From assembly GCF_011682175.1 (NCBI RefSeq), contig NZ_WHJG01000016.1, positions 80,099-144,098 on the forward strand: 64,000 nt of DNA, in the 5' to 3' direction. The notes under the pieces are model-generated. The model did no database searches. It saw nothing but the letters and a program-made list of their open reading frames with translations, and was not told the DNA's origin. Positions 35,336 through 43,976 of this stretch are shown piece after piece (the first letter of the stretch is position 1; every line of letters starts with the position of its first letter). The translations under genes were made by a program, and so were the position numbers. Origin of the DNA: Massilia frigida. Its GTDB lineage: Bacteria; Pseudomonadota; Gammaproteobacteria; Burkholderiales; Burkholderiaceae_D.

Positions 35336-35408
35336 TATACTTCAAGCACCTTTTTCTCCGGCGGGGACGACCCCGCCGCACACGGAGCCAGGCTTGGACG
35401 ACCTTGCC
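35336..35408 (+). promoter_or_regulatory. guanidine-II (mini-ykkC) riboswitch
   Basis: After a possible -10 box TATACT (35336-35341) come two hairpins with ACGA loops. The first is GGCGGGG-ACGA-CCCCGCC (35360-35377), the second GGCTTGG-ACGA-CCTTGCC (35391-35408). Twin stem-loops with ACGR loops closed by GG/CC define the guanidine-II riboswitch class. CTCCG (35356-35360) and CGGAG (35383-35387) can pair around the first. It ends 16 bases before the ATG of a SugE/Gdx exporter, the known gene partner, with GGGAG in between. Guanidinium binding should expose the ribosome site. Confidence 0.88.
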
Positions 35409-35424
35409 AATCCGGGAGTTTGTC

Positions 35425-35745
35425 ATGGCATGGATCTATCTGTTTGTTGCGGGTTTGCTTGAAGTGGCGTGGGCCGTCGGCCTGAAATACACCCACGGCT
35501 TTTCGCGTCTCGTTCCCTCCGTATTGACGCTGGCCGCGATGGCCGGCAGCGTCGGTTTGCTCGGACTGGCATTGCGCCACCTGCCGCTGGGGACCGCGTA
35601 TGCCATCTGGACCGGCATCGGCACCGTCGGCACGGCGATCTTCGGCATGCTGGTGCTGGGCGAACCGGCCGGCGCCATGCGCCTGGGCTGCATCGCGCTG
35701 ATCGTGGCCGGCATCCTGGGCTTGAAGCTGCTCGCGCCGTCCTGA
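35425..35745 (+). CDS. sugE: SMR-family guanidinium exporter SugE/Gdx
   Basis: A 106-residue membrane protein with four helices, starting [20 protein letters not shown] (the conserved membrane Glu14 is in LLEVAW) and containing [18 protein letters not shown]. These features match the Gdx/SugE subgroup, which exchanges guanidinium for protons as an antiparallel dimer. The upstream guanidine-II riboswitch supports that substrate rather than general drug export. GGGAG lies about eight bases before the ATG. Confidence 0.93.
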   Translation: MAWIYLFVAGLLEVAWAVGLKYTHGFSRLVPSVLTLAAMAGSVGLLGLALRHLPLGTAYAIWTGIGTVGTAIFGMLVLGEPAGAMRLGCIALIVAGILGLKLLAPS

Positions 35746-35842
35746 CACGGCGCCGGGCGCCAGCGCCCGATTGTGCCAAATTCGTCGCGCCATGCCGTAG
35801 CGTGTACAAGACAAGGACGGCGTCCAGGCGTATGCTGGATGG

Positions 35843-36775
35843 ATGAAAACGATCTCCATCATCGACTCCCATACCGGCGGCGAACCGACCCGCCTGATCA
35901 TCGACGGCGGCCCCGATCTGGGGAACGGGCCGCTGGCCGAACGGCGCGAGCGCTTCCGGCGCGACTTCGACCAGGTGCGTTCCGCCGTCGTGTGCGAACC
36001 GCGCGGCTCCGACGTATTGGTCGGCGCGCTGCTGTGCGAACCGTTCGCGCCCGACTGCGCCGCCGGCGTCATCTTCTTTAACAATGTGTCCTACCTCGGC
36101 ATGTGCGGCCATGGCATGATCGGGGTGGTGGTGTCGCTCGCGTTCATGGGCCGCATCGGACCCGGGCGGCACCGCATCGATACGCCGGTCGGCGTGGTCG
36201 AAGCCGAACTGCACGACGACGGCGCGGTCACCATCGATAACGTGGCGTCCTACCGCACGCGGCACGCGGTCACGCTGCAAGTCGATGGCGTGGGCAGCGT
36301 GACGGGCGACGTGGCGTGGGGCGGCAACTGGTTTTTCCTGGTTTCCGGCCATGGTCTGGCGCTGCGGCGCGCTAACGTCGACGCCCTGACCGCCTATGCG
36401 GTGGCGCTGCGCGATGCGCTCGAAGCGAACGGCATCAGCGGCGACGACGGCGCCGTGATCGATCATATCGAACTGTTCGCGCCATCGACCACGGGCGCCG
36501 ACAGCCAGAGTTTTGTCCTCTGTCCCGGCAAGGCCTACGACCGCTCGCCCTGCGGCACCGGCACCAGCGCCAAGCTGGCCTGCCTGGCAGCCGACGGCAA
36601 ACTGGCCGAACACGCCCAATGGCGCCAGGAGAGCATCATCGGCAGTGTGTTCGACGCTTCCTACCGGCGCGCCGGCGATCGCGTCATGCCCAGCATTCGC
36701 GGCAAGGCCTGGGTCAACGCCCGGGCGCAGCTGCTGTTCGACGAGAGCGACCCTTTCGTCTGGGGCATTCCCTGA
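35843..36775 (+). CDS. 4-hydroxyproline 2-epimerase (proline racemase family)
   Basis: A 310-residue enzyme that should interconvert trans-4-hydroxy-L-proline and cis-4-hydroxy-D-proline. It starts [17 protein letters not shown]. The two catalytic cysteines are in [14 protein letters not shown] and [11 protein letters not shown], so it is an epimerase/racemase and not the dehydratase, which has Thr in one place. [19 protein letters not shown] fits the hydroxyproline group. No other hydroxyproline genes are adjacent. It follows sugE by 97 bases and may have its own promoter. Confidence 0.88.
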   Translation: MKTISIIDSHTGGEPTRLIIDGGPDLGNGPLAERRERFRRDFDQVRSAVVCEPRGSDVLVGALLCEPFAPDCAAGVIFFNNVSYLGMCGHGMIGVVVSLAFMGRIGPGRHRIDTPVGVVEAELHDDGAVTIDNVASYRTRHAVTLQVDGVGSVTGDVAWGGNWFFLVSGHGLALRRANVDALTAYAVALRDALEANGISGDDGAVIDHIELFAPSTTGADSQSFVLCPGKAYDRSPCGTGTSAKLACLAADGKLAEHAQWRQESIIGSVFDASYRRAGDRVMPSIRGKAWVNARAQLLFDESDPFVWGIP

Positions 36776-36793
36776 GCTGCGCCCGGCGCGCCC

Positions 36794-37534
36794 CTACGAC
36801 AAGGACTCGACCGCGCCGATTTCAGTCTGCACGTTGAACACCGAGGTGCGCCGGATGGTGCCCTGGATGGTGCCGCTGGTTTTGGGCAGCGCCGACGCGG
36901 CGTCGGCAAACCAGAAATAGTGGCCGTTGACGCGGTCGGGGAAGTTGGCGCCGAAGTAGCCCTGCACGGCAATCGGCGCCGTGAACGACATCGATTCGTC
37001 CGACATGGTGCCAACCATGCTCACCTTGCGCTTGCTGCGCGGCGGTACCGTGACTGTCACCGTGGACGACGATGAGCGCGAGGTGCTTTGCGACGAGGAC
37101 TGGCCGACCGTGGTCGACACCGAAAACGAAGCGCCGGTCTTGAACACGCCTTCGATGGTGAACTCGGCCGACAGCGTCAGCCCGGTGGTCGTTTCGGACG
37201 ACCAGCTGGTGGCGTCGGACCAGGCGCCTTCCACTGTCAGGCTCACTTGCGCCGGATCGTCGCCATTGTTGATGGCGTAATTGCTGCCCACGATGGCCGA
37301 TGTCGGCGGCGCGCCCGGATTGGTGACGTAGTTGAATGGCCCGAGCGTCTTGTAGCACGGGTGCCCGTACTGCGCCGTGATGGCCGGGGTCACCGCGTTG
37401 TAATAGGTCTCGCTATTGAGACTGATGCCGTCCGGGTTCTTGCTGTAGGCGGTCTCGAAGTAGGCCCTGACGGCGGAGGGGCTGGAATTGAGGTAAGTCA
37501 GATCATTGAAGGACAACGCTTCCTGCACTGGCAT
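36794..37534 (-). CDS. aerolysin-like beta-pore-forming protein (ETX/MTX2 family)
   Basis: A 246-residue protein. Residues 1-95 form an N-terminal part (SFNDLTYLNSSPSAVRAYF and TYYNAVTPAITAQYGHPCYK). From about 100 on it has the alternating Ser/Thr-rich strands of aerolysin-type toxins: WSSETTTGLTLSAEFTIEGV, then FSVSTTVGQSSSQSTS (the likely insertion loop) and TVTVTVPPRSKRKVSMVGTM. No signal peptide is present. ATG 37534 is chosen because GGAG stands six bases upstream; an ATG 12 bases earlier is possible. It could be a toxin against other cells or a defence pore; the family fit is by pattern only. Confidence 0.68.
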   Translation of the reverse strand: MPVQEALSFNDLTYLNSSPSAVRAYFETAYSKNPDGISLNSETYYNAVTPAITAQYGHPCYKTLGPFNYVTNPGAPPTSAIVGSNYAINNGDDPAQVSLTVEGAWSDATSWSSETTTGLTLSAEFTIEGVFKTGASFSVSTTVGQSSSQSTSRSSSSTVTVTVPPRSKRKVSMVGTMSDESMSFTAPIAVQGYFGANFPDRVNGHYFWFADAASALPKTSGTIQGTIRRTSVFNVQTEIGAVESLS

Positions 37535-37756
37535 GATGATCTCCATTGGGTTGACTGATCGCCCAGGAACATCCGGGCGGGACGGCCGCCGCGCGCTGCG
37601 CCCGGCGACCATCCCACCTTAGCCCTTCGAAAAGAGCCCAAGTTCACACATTGTCACCCCCTCATGCCGCCCGCATAAATGGGTGGATGGCGCGCCTTTT
37701 TAGGTGGAAGCACACCCGTTTGTGGCTTTCATGTCAGTGCGCCACGGCGCGCTCGC

Positions 37757-38737
37757 CTAATCGGCAAAGCGCTCGAAATCCGGATTGGCGCGGGTCAGGT
37801 AGTACCACTCCTGGTTCGGTCCCGCGTTCACATCGGGGAACAGGATCTTGCCGTCGAATTCGGCCACCACGGGCGTGCCGTCGGCGCGCGTGCCGATCTG
37901 GTCGCCCGTGGCCACCGCGTCGAAACTGGCCCATACGCGGCTGAAGCGGTCGCCGGCATCGAGTTTGTCGTGCACCACCACCATCGACAGCGCTTCCATC
38001 TGGTCCAGCGCGATCGGCTCCGGCTGCGGCGCGTCGATCAGGCCGAGGAAGGCCAGCGTGTTAACGATCGCGCGGTAAGCCACGTCCGGCGCGGCCGGAT
38101 CAAGGTGCTGGCCGCATTCGAGCGTGAGCGCGTAGCCGCCGGTGCTGCGCATATATTCGGTGGTGCCCATCCCGTAGCGCAGCACCAGGTCCAGGGTCGA
38201 TTCGTCGCCGCTCTTCATGCGGCGCCGCACGCCCTGGCCGTAGGTGGCCAGCCAGCCGTCGACGAAGCGGCGCACGCCGAGGCGGCGCGCCAGCGCGCGT
38301 TCCTTTTCGGCGTGCCGGAACGGCTGCAGGGTGCCATCGTTGTTGCGCGGGCCGACCATGACGAAGGGCTGGCTTTGCGCATTGAAGGAATGCAGGTCGA
38401 GCAGTACCTCGTGCTGCGCCAGCAGGGGGCACAGCCAGTTGGCGACGCGGTCTTCGAAGTCCTGCGGCTGCGGGTTGGGGAACAGGTTGCGGTTCAGGTT
38501 ACGCTCGCCCGAGCGCTGTGCGAGGGCGTAGGCCAGCGGGTTGGTCACCGGGACGAAGGTCACGCCGCCGGCCGCCAGGTGCAGTGCGCCGCTGTCGATG
38601 GCGGCCATCACGCGCAGGATCGCCTTGGTGCCGCAGGTCTCGTTGCCATGCACGGCGCCAGTGACGATCAGGCGCGGACCGGCGCCAAGGCCGGTGTAGT
38701 TGATCGATTTGAACTGCAGCTCGCGGGCGGTGGTCAT
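37757..38737 (-). CDS. succinylglutamate desuccinylase/aspartoacylase family hydrolase
   Basis: A 326-residue zinc carboxypeptidase-fold enzyme. Metal and catalytic landmarks are TGAVHGNETCG (His and Glu), ERNLNRNLFP and VLLDLHSFN (His). TLECGQHLDP further on may hold the catalytic Glu. The last 90 residues form the small beta-domain typical of the AstE/AspA family. Members remove acyl groups from amino acids, but the substrate here cannot be told. It starts at ATG 38737 and is followed by 222 bases before the pore-forming protein gene. Confidence 0.85.
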   Translation of the reverse strand: MTTARELQFKSINYTGLGAGPRLIVTGAVHGNETCGTKAILRVMAAIDSGALHLAAGGVTFVPVTNPLAYALAQRSGERNLNRNLFPNPQPQDFEDRVANWLCPLLAQHEVLLDLHSFNAQSQPFVMVGPRNNDGTLQPFRHAEKERALARRLGVRRFVDGWLATYGQGVRRRMKSGDESTLDLVLRYGMGTTEYMRSTGGYALTLECGQHLDPAAPDVAYRAIVNTLAFLGLIDAPQPEPIALDQMEALSMVVVHDKLDAGDRFSRVWASFDAVATGDQIGTRADGTPVVAEFDGKILFPDVNAGPNQEWYYLTRANPDFERFAD

Positions 38738-38824
38738 GGTCGGAAGCGGCCTGGAAAATGGGTGGGGAACCTATTTTATCGGACATCGCCAGCGCCCGCC
38801 GGCGCCCGCCGGAGCGCGCCCGCG

Positions 38825-39325
38825 CTACCTGCCGACCAGTTTCAAGCCGCGCTGGCGTGGACTGGCGTCGATCACGTCGAAGGCGGCCGGCATCTCGCTG
38901 AGGAAGGCCAGCACGCTGCGGGCGTCGCCGCCGCTGTCTTCGATGGCCGCGCGCAGGCCGGGCACCGCTTCCTGCGTGTACGGGCTGCGGTAAGCGTTGA
39001 CCAGCAGCGTCACCAGGTCGACCGGCTGGCCGCCCGAATGGCGCAGGCGCGTGCCGATCAGGTCGAGGATCACGCGCTGCATGGCCGGCGTGGGGTTGGC
39101 GATATTGGCGAAAATGAGCGGCGTGTTGGCGATTTTCTCGCACAGCGCGCGCTCGATCTGGTCGGGCTTGAGGTCGGAGGCGATGTCGAAATGGGCTCCG
39201 CTCCAGTGGGTGCGCGCGTGGGCGTGCCCGGGAGGGAAGGAATCGACGGTTTCAAAACCGCATACGCGGCTCAGGTAGGCCAGGGCCTGGGTCAGGATTG
39301 GGAACATGCCCCCAGTGTAGCGCAA
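38825..39325 (-). CDS. unknown protein, TTG start
   Basis: A 166-residue soluble protein that I do not recognise. TTG 39325 is taken as the start because AAGGAG stands exactly six bases upstream; the ATG six codons later has only a weak GGGG before it. The sequence is mixed alpha/beta, with FPILTQALAYLSRVCGFETV, THWSGAHFDIASDL and RSPYTQEAVPGLRAAIEDSG. There is no signal peptide or membrane helix. It lies on the same strand as the aspartoacylase-like gene, 87 bases upstream of it. Confidence 0.55.
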   Translation of the reverse strand: MRYTGGMFPILTQALAYLSRVCGFETVDSFPPGHAHARTHWSGAHFDIASDLKPDQIERALCEKIANTPLIFANIANPTPAMQRVILDLIGTRLRHSGGQPVDLVTLLVNAYRSPYTQEAVPGLRAAIEDSGGDARSVLAFLSEMPAAFDVIDASPRQRGLKLVGR

Positions 39326-39389
39326 GACGTTCTCCTTGTGGTTGCAGGCCCGCCGCCCGGCCTTGGCACGGCGCGCTGCGGCGGGTGCC

Positions 39390-40280
39390 TCAGGCGGCGA
39401 AGCGGCCGGCGCGGAAGTCGTCGACAGCCTGGAATACCTCGGCCTGGGTGTTCATCACGAACGGGCCGTATTGGGCAATCGGTTCGTTCAGCGGGCGCCC
39501 GGCAATCAGGATCAGGCGGCTGTCCTGGGCGGCCATGATGTGCACGCCGTCAGCCTGCGGGGCATTGGCCAGGATCGCCATGCGCCCCACCGGTACCGGC
39601 TTGTCGTCGATCAGCACCTGGCCACGGAACACATAGACGAAGGCGTTGTGCCCCGGCGGCAGCAGCTGCTCGAAGGTGGCGTTGGCCGGCAGTTCGACAT
39701 CGAGATACAGCGGTTCGGTACCCGCGCGCTGCACCGCCCCCTGCACGCCGTGGCTGGCGCCGGCGATGACTTGCACCGTTACCCCCGCCCCGGTGGTGAA
39801 GCGGGGGATGTCGGTGTTCGGGATGTCGCGGTACCACGGCGCGCACATCTTGTCCTTGGCCGGCAGGTTAAGCCACAGCTGGAAGCCTTCCATCATGCCG
39901 TCGGTCTGCTCCGGCATCTCGGAGTGCGCCACGCCGCGCCCGGCCGTCATCCACTGCACGCCGCCGTCGGTGATCAGGCCTTCGTTGCCGGCGCTGTCGC
40001 GGTGGCGCATGCTGCCGGCGATCATGTACGAAATCGTCTCGAAGCCGCGGTGCGGGTGTTCCGGAAAGCCGGCGATATAGTCGCCCGGCTTGTCGCTGCC
40101 GAAGGCATCGAGCATCAAAAACGGATCCAGGCGACGCTGCAGGTTTTGCGTGAGCACGCGGTTGATCTTGACACCGGCGCCGTCCATCACGAACTGCCCG
40201 TTGACCAGGCGCTCGACGCCGCGCGGCTGCTGCACGCGCTCCTCGAGCGCTTGCTGGACCATCTTCAACTCTTGTGTCAT
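39390..40280 (-). CDS. pirin family protein
   Basis: A 296-residue bicupin. The N-terminal cupin has the metal motif GFPEHPHRGFETISYM, with GGVQWMTAGRGVAHSEMPEQ as the second motif, so the His-His-His-Glu site is complete. The second cupin (from about residue 180) lacks a full metal site, as usual in pirins. Bacterial pirins may act as quercetin dioxygenases or redox sensors. ATG 40280 is chosen over an ATG 15 bases earlier because AGGAGA stands right before it. It is upstream of no operon partner except possibly the azoreductase, 47 bases away on the same strand. Confidence 0.9.
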   Translation of the reverse strand: MTQELKMVQQALEERVQQPRGVERLVNGQFVMDGAGVKINRVLTQNLQRRLDPFLMLDAFGSDKPGDYIAGFPEHPHRGFETISYMIAGSMRHRDSAGNEGLITDGGVQWMTAGRGVAHSEMPEQTDGMMEGFQLWLNLPAKDKMCAPWYRDIPNTDIPRFTTGAGVTVQVIAGASHGVQGAVQRAGTEPLYLDVELPANATFEQLLPPGHNAFVYVFRGQVLIDDKPVPVGRMAILANAPQADGVHIMAAQDSRLILIAGRPLNEPIAQYGPFVMNTQAEVFQAVDDFRAGRFAA

Positions 40281-40327
40281 TTTTCTCTCCTGCATTTTTA
40301 ACTGTTATTCAGCGTCGTCCGGGAAAC

Positions 40328-40927
40328 TCAGGCCAGTGCGGCCTCGATGTCGGCGTTGGCCTGCGACTGCGCCTTGGTCACGGCTTCCGGACCCATGGCC
40401 ATGCCTTCCGAATACACGAACGTCACGTCGGTCATGCCGAGGAAGCCGAGCAGCATTTTCAGGTGCGGCGTCTGGGTATCGTTCGGGGTATCGCGGTACA
40501 TGCCGCCGCGGGCGAACGCCACGTACACTTTTTTGCCGGTCAGTTTGCCGACCGGGCCGCTGGCGGTGTAGGCGAAGGTGACGCCGGCGCGGGCAATCGC
40601 ATCGAACCAGCCTTTGAGCTGCACCGAGCTGCCGAAGTTGTACATCGGGGCGCCGATGACCAGCACGTCGGCGCCTTGCACCTGGGCGATCAGGGCGTCG
40701 TCGAGGGCCACGCGGGCTGCTTGTTCGGCGCTGCGCTGGTCGGCTGGCGTGAACAGGGCGCCCAGGGTCGGTTCGTCGAGCGCCGGGTGCGGGTTGCTGG
40801 CCAGGTCGCGGCGCGTCAGTTGGGCGCCGGGGTTGGCCGCTTGCAGCTTGGCGACGATGGCGTCGGCCATGCGGGTGGACTCGGAACCGGTCGAACGGGC
40901 GCTGGAATTGATTTGCAAGATGTTCAT
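40328..40927 (-). CDS. azoR: FMN-dependent NADH-azoreductase
   Basis: A 199-residue flavodoxin-fold enzyme that reduces azo compounds and quinones. It starts [18 protein letters not shown] (FMN phosphate loop), then [20 protein letters not shown] (the MYNF FMN motif) and [10 protein letters not shown]. The length is normal. It is divergent from a LysR-type regulator gene, with 109 bases in between, the usual arrangement for regulation by that protein. The pirin gene follows on the same strand. Confidence 0.93.
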   Translation of the reverse strand: MNILQINSSARSTGSESTRMADAIVAKLQAANPGAQLTRRDLASNPHPALDEPTLGALFTPADQRSAEQAARVALDDALIAQVQGADVLVIGAPMYNFGSSVQLKGWFDAIARAGVTFAYTASGPVGKLTGKKVYVAFARGGMYRDTPNDTQTPHLKMLLGFLGMTDVTFVYSEGMAMGPEAVTKAQSQANADIEAALA

Positions 40928-41036
40928 TTTATTTCCTTTTTATGAGTTGAACTGCGATGGAGTGACTTTACGCGTTCCAAAATCAATGCGGAAGGCGTTA
41001 AAATGGATATCATTATTCAGTCAGCGGGACAATCAA

Positions 41037-41957
41037 ATGGATGTGGAACCGAATGACTTGCTGTTGTTCGCGCGGATCGTGGAGGCGGGCAGCTTCAGCC
41101 AGGCCGCGTTGCGGGTCGATTTGCCCAAGTCGACCGTCTCGCGCCGGATCGCGCTGCTGGAAGCGAAACTGGGCGAGCGCCTGCTGCAGCGGACCACGCG
41201 CAAGCTGATGCTCACCGAATTCGGCGCCAGCCTGCTCGATCACGCGCGCAAGGTGGTCGAAGAGGTCGAGGCGGCTGGCGCGCTGGTGCAGCATCGCCAG
41301 CAGGCGCCGAGCGGGCGCCTGCGCATTTCGATGCCGGCCGATTTCGCCAGCCTTGGCATGACGCAGGTGATGACGCACTTCATGACGCAGTATCCGGCCA
41401 TTACCCTGGAACTGGACCTGTCGCCGCGCCGGGTCGACCTGGTGAGCGAGAATTTCGACATCGCGATCCGCATGGGCGACCTGCCGGACGACGCTTCCCT
41501 CAACGCGCGCCGGGTGGCGCTGGAACACATGGCGCTGTATGCGGCGCCGTCGTACATCGCGCTGCGCGGGCTGCCGGAGCATCCGGACGACTTGCTGAAA
41601 CACGATCTGCTGTGCCTCCTGAGCCGCGGCGGCGGACCGTCGCCGTGGAAGCTCACACGCGGCAAAACGGTGTGGGAGCGCGCGCTGCCGGGCCGCCTCA
41701 CCGCCAATTCGCCCGACCTGCTCACGCGCGTGGCCTGCGCCGGCGCCGGCATTGCCGCCAGTTCCGACCTGTTCGCCGCGCCGCACGTGGCCAATGGAGA
41801 GCTGGTGCGGGTGCTGCCGGAATGGGATTTGCCGCTGGTGACCGGCTGGGCCGTGTTCCCTGGCCGGCGCCTGATGCCGGCCAAGACCCGCGCTTTCCTC
41901 GACATGATGGAAGGGCTGTGCTGCGCCGATGCGCGCAAGCGCATGGGGATGGTCTAG
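41037..41957 (+). CDS. LysR-family transcriptional regulator
   Basis: A 306-residue regulator. The HTH lies in residues 5-65: LLLFARIVEAGSFSQAALRV, then PKSTVSRRIALLEAKLGERL. The effector domain (about 90-295) has GRLRISMPADFASLG and AIRMGDLPDDASLNAR, typical of the large CrgA/AaeR-like group. It is divergent from azoR and probably controls azoR (and perhaps pirin) in response to quinones or similar compounds, by context only. The ATG 41037 gives the standard start two residues before the HTH. Confidence 0.9.
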   Translation: MDVEPNDLLLFARIVEAGSFSQAALRVDLPKSTVSRRIALLEAKLGERLLQRTTRKLMLTEFGASLLDHARKVVEEVEAAGALVQHRQQAPSGRLRISMPADFASLGMTQVMTHFMTQYPAITLELDLSPRRVDLVSENFDIAIRMGDLPDDASLNARRVALEHMALYAAPSYIALRGLPEHPDDLLKHDLLCLLSRGGGPSPWKLTRGKTVWERALPGRLTANSPDLLTRVACAGAGIAASSDLFAAPHVANGELVRVLPEWDLPLVTGWAVFPGRRLMPAKTRAFLDMMEGLCCADARKRMGMV

Positions 41958-42077
41958 GCTGGAATTTTCCGCCCGGATACGCGTGATCGCGGAATCGTTG
42001 ATAATGAGCCCGCCGCGACGCCTATCTTGAGATCGCCCTGGCTGTGAAGTTCATCCATCCAACTTAAAGGAAATTCC

Positions 42078-42710
42078 ATGCTGCTTGAAAAATTGCACTG
42101 GCGCTACGCCACCAAGAAATTTGATGCCACCAAGGTGGTGTCGGAAGACAAAGTCAACCGTATTCTGGAAGCCGTGCGCCTGGCGCCGACCTCGAGCGGC
42201 CTGCAACCGTTCGAGCTGATCGTGGTCAGCAATGCCGACCTGCGCGCGAAGATGCGACCGATCGCCAGCAACCAGGGCCAGGTGGCCGATGGGTCGCACA
42301 TGGTCGTGTTTGCGGCCTGGGATAATTACACGGAAGAGCGGATCAACATGATGTTCGACCTCGTCAACGAGGAACGCGGCATGGTCAACGAAGGTTGGGA
42401 AGCCTACCGCAAGTTCATCCTGGCGACCTACCCGCCGCGCGACCCCAAGGTCAACTACGAACACGCCGCGCGCCAGGCGTACATCGGCCTGGGCATCGGC
42501 TTGACGGCGGCCGCTTTCGAACAGGTCGATGCGACCCCGATGGAAGGCTTCAATCCGGATCAGCTCGACGAATTGCTCGGCCTGCGCGCGCGTGGCTTGC
42601 GCTCGGTGGCGATCATGGCGCTCGGTTACCGCGAAGCCGAGGGCGACTGGCTGGTGGACTTGAAAAAAGTGCGCCGTCCAAGCGCGCAGTTCATCACGAA
42701 ACTGGCGTAA
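42078..42710 (+). CDS. NAD(P)H-dependent nitroreductase family oxidoreductase
   Basis: A 210-residue FMN enzyme of the NfsB/YdgI type. It starts LLEKLHWRYATKKFDATKVV and has VRLAPTSSGLQPFELIVVSN, the phosphate-binding region, and YIGLGIGLTAAAFEQVDATP, then LGYREAEGDW at the end. Homologues form dimers and reduce nitroaromatics or quinones. AAAGGAA lies six bases before the ATG. With OYE and azoreductase nearby, the region holds several flavin reductases for electrophile detoxification. Confidence 0.9.
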   Translation: MLLEKLHWRYATKKFDATKVVSEDKVNRILEAVRLAPTSSGLQPFELIVVSNADLRAKMRPIASNQGQVADGSHMVVFAAWDNYTEERINMMFDLVNEERGMVNEGWEAYRKFILATYPPRDPKVNYEHAARQAYIGLGIGLTAAAFEQVDATPMEGFNPDQLDELLGLRARGLRSVAIMALGYREAEGDWLVDLKKVRRPSAQFITKLA

Positions 42711-42783
42711 ATCAGGGCGTTCCCGCCGCGGTCATTTTTTGGCCGCGCGAAAGCCGGGACCGTAGTGGCCTTGTCGCCCCGAT

Positions 42784-43512
42784 TCATCGGGGAACGACCA
42801 CATTGAGCCACGAGGAAATCGGCCGAAGCGCGCGCTTCCACGCGTCGCGCACATCATAAATCACCTTGTTATCGCGGCGAACATGCACGGGTGTGAACGC
42901 CAGTGCCTCGCTCCGGCTGTTATCGAACAAAATGGATGCATCGGCAACGCCGATGGCCGCATTGACGGCTTGCTGGGTCCTGGGAAAGCGCTGGAGCAGC
43001 TTGTTAAACGGGACCGCATGTCCACCCTGGCTTTGACGGGTCTGAACCCGGCCAATCGAGAGTGTGACCGTTGATAGTCCGACAAAAGCCAGGAGCACGA
43101 AGTAGCCTGACCTCTGAAGTTCCTTGATCAGGTCGATCTTGCTCGACATCACCCCGTTCGCATTTCGGGACCAATGGGAAAAGACGGTCTCGATAGCAAA
43201 CGGTAGCTGAGCGCCAATTGCCGAATTAGTGAAGGCCTTGACACCCTGCTGGGCTACCTGCATCCATGCCTCGCTCGTGTCGCGTAGCTCCTGTGCCCAT
43301 GGCGTAAGGAAGCCGGACGTGTCCGGTTCGGGGAGGATGGACAGCATCATGCGATCGGCATTTAACAGCGGAACCTGCAAGCGAGGGGCCAGAAATCTGT
43401 ACCACAGTGTCGATTTTCCTGAGCCGTTGTGGCCCGCCAGTACGACCGGGAGCGGTTTGTCGCGCGGATATAACACTGCACCGATCGCATCATCGATTGA
43501 AACGCGTATCAT
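42784..43512 (-). CDS. zeta-toxin family kinase
   Basis: A 242-residue protein with a Walker A motif LAGHNGSGKSTLWYRFLAP near residue 26 and DRMMLSILPEP after it, as in zeta toxins, which phosphorylate UDP-sugar precursors of the wall. AIETVFSHWSRNA resembles the conserved ET-S region. TLSIGRVQTRQSQGGHAVP holds the Arg residues expected near the ATP site. Its start overlaps the preceding small gene by four bases (ATGA), consistent with a toxin-antitoxin unit. Whether the toxin is active is unknown. Confidence 0.8.
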   Translation of the reverse strand: MIRVSIDDAIGAVLYPRDKPLPVVLAGHNGSGKSTLWYRFLAPRLQVPLLNADRMMLSILPEPDTSGFLTPWAQELRDTSEAWMQVAQQGVKAFTNSAIGAQLPFAIETVFSHWSRNANGVMSSKIDLIKELQRSGYFVLLAFVGLSTVTLSIGRVQTRQSQGGHAVPFNKLLQRFPRTQQAVNAAIGVADASILFDNSRSEALAFTPVHVRRDNKVIYDVRDAWKRALRPISSWLNVVVPR

Positions 43513-43880
43513 CGTTTCACCTGGATAAAGCGGCCATTCTTATCGAAGCGGCCCAGCGTCCGCGTTTTCCCAAGTTTCCGGATGACCAGAGTGGGATCCT
43601 TCGAGTCGGCTTCGTATAGCGGTGTTGTAGGAGGCAAGTTGAGGCGCACGCCGTGTTTCGGCAGGGCGGCGGCAAAGGCGCGCATCACTCGCTGACTTTC
43701 AGCAAGCCGTTCTTTGAGCTCCGACGCCGACGGGGTGGGAACTTCCACCGTGACATTGCCCATCGTAACAACCGTCATCGCCTTGCCCTCCGCCGTGATG
43801 CGCTGAGTCATCGGGCTGGCGGGAGGCGTCGCCTCCGTTGCACTAACGATTGGTTTTGGTGCTTGAGTATGCTTAGCCAT
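43509..43880 (-). CDS. putative antitoxin partner of the zeta toxin
   Basis: A 123-residue protein, Pro/Thr-rich at the start, with TVVTMGNVTVEVPTPSASEL and a helical part ELKERLAESQRVMRAFAAAL, then a basic end RKLGKTRTLGRFDKNGRFIQ. I recognise no known antitoxin family. Its position directly before the zeta-type gene with a four-base overlap suggests it neutralises that protein. It starts at ATG 43880 without a clear ribosome site. Confidence 0.6.
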   Translation of the reverse strand: MAKHTQAPKPIVSATEATPPASPMTQRITAEGKAMTVVTMGNVTVEVPTPSASELKERLAESQRVMRAFAAALPKHGVRLNLPPTTPLYEADSKDPTLVIRKLGKTRTLGRFDKNGRFIQVKR

Positions 43881-43976
43881 GATGCACTACCGAACGACAA
43901 GGTTGATGAACGACCCCGGTGACCGCTCTCATTGTAGCGCCGATCCAAAACGCGTGACGCGCGCGGCGCTACCTGC

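Noticed and set aside
31747..36084. Very long minus-strand open frame (1445 codons) opposite the large repeat protein, sugE and the epimerase gene
   Set aside because: It lies antisense to several recognisable genes and has the Arg/Ala/His composition of a mirrored GC-rich frame; no domain matches.
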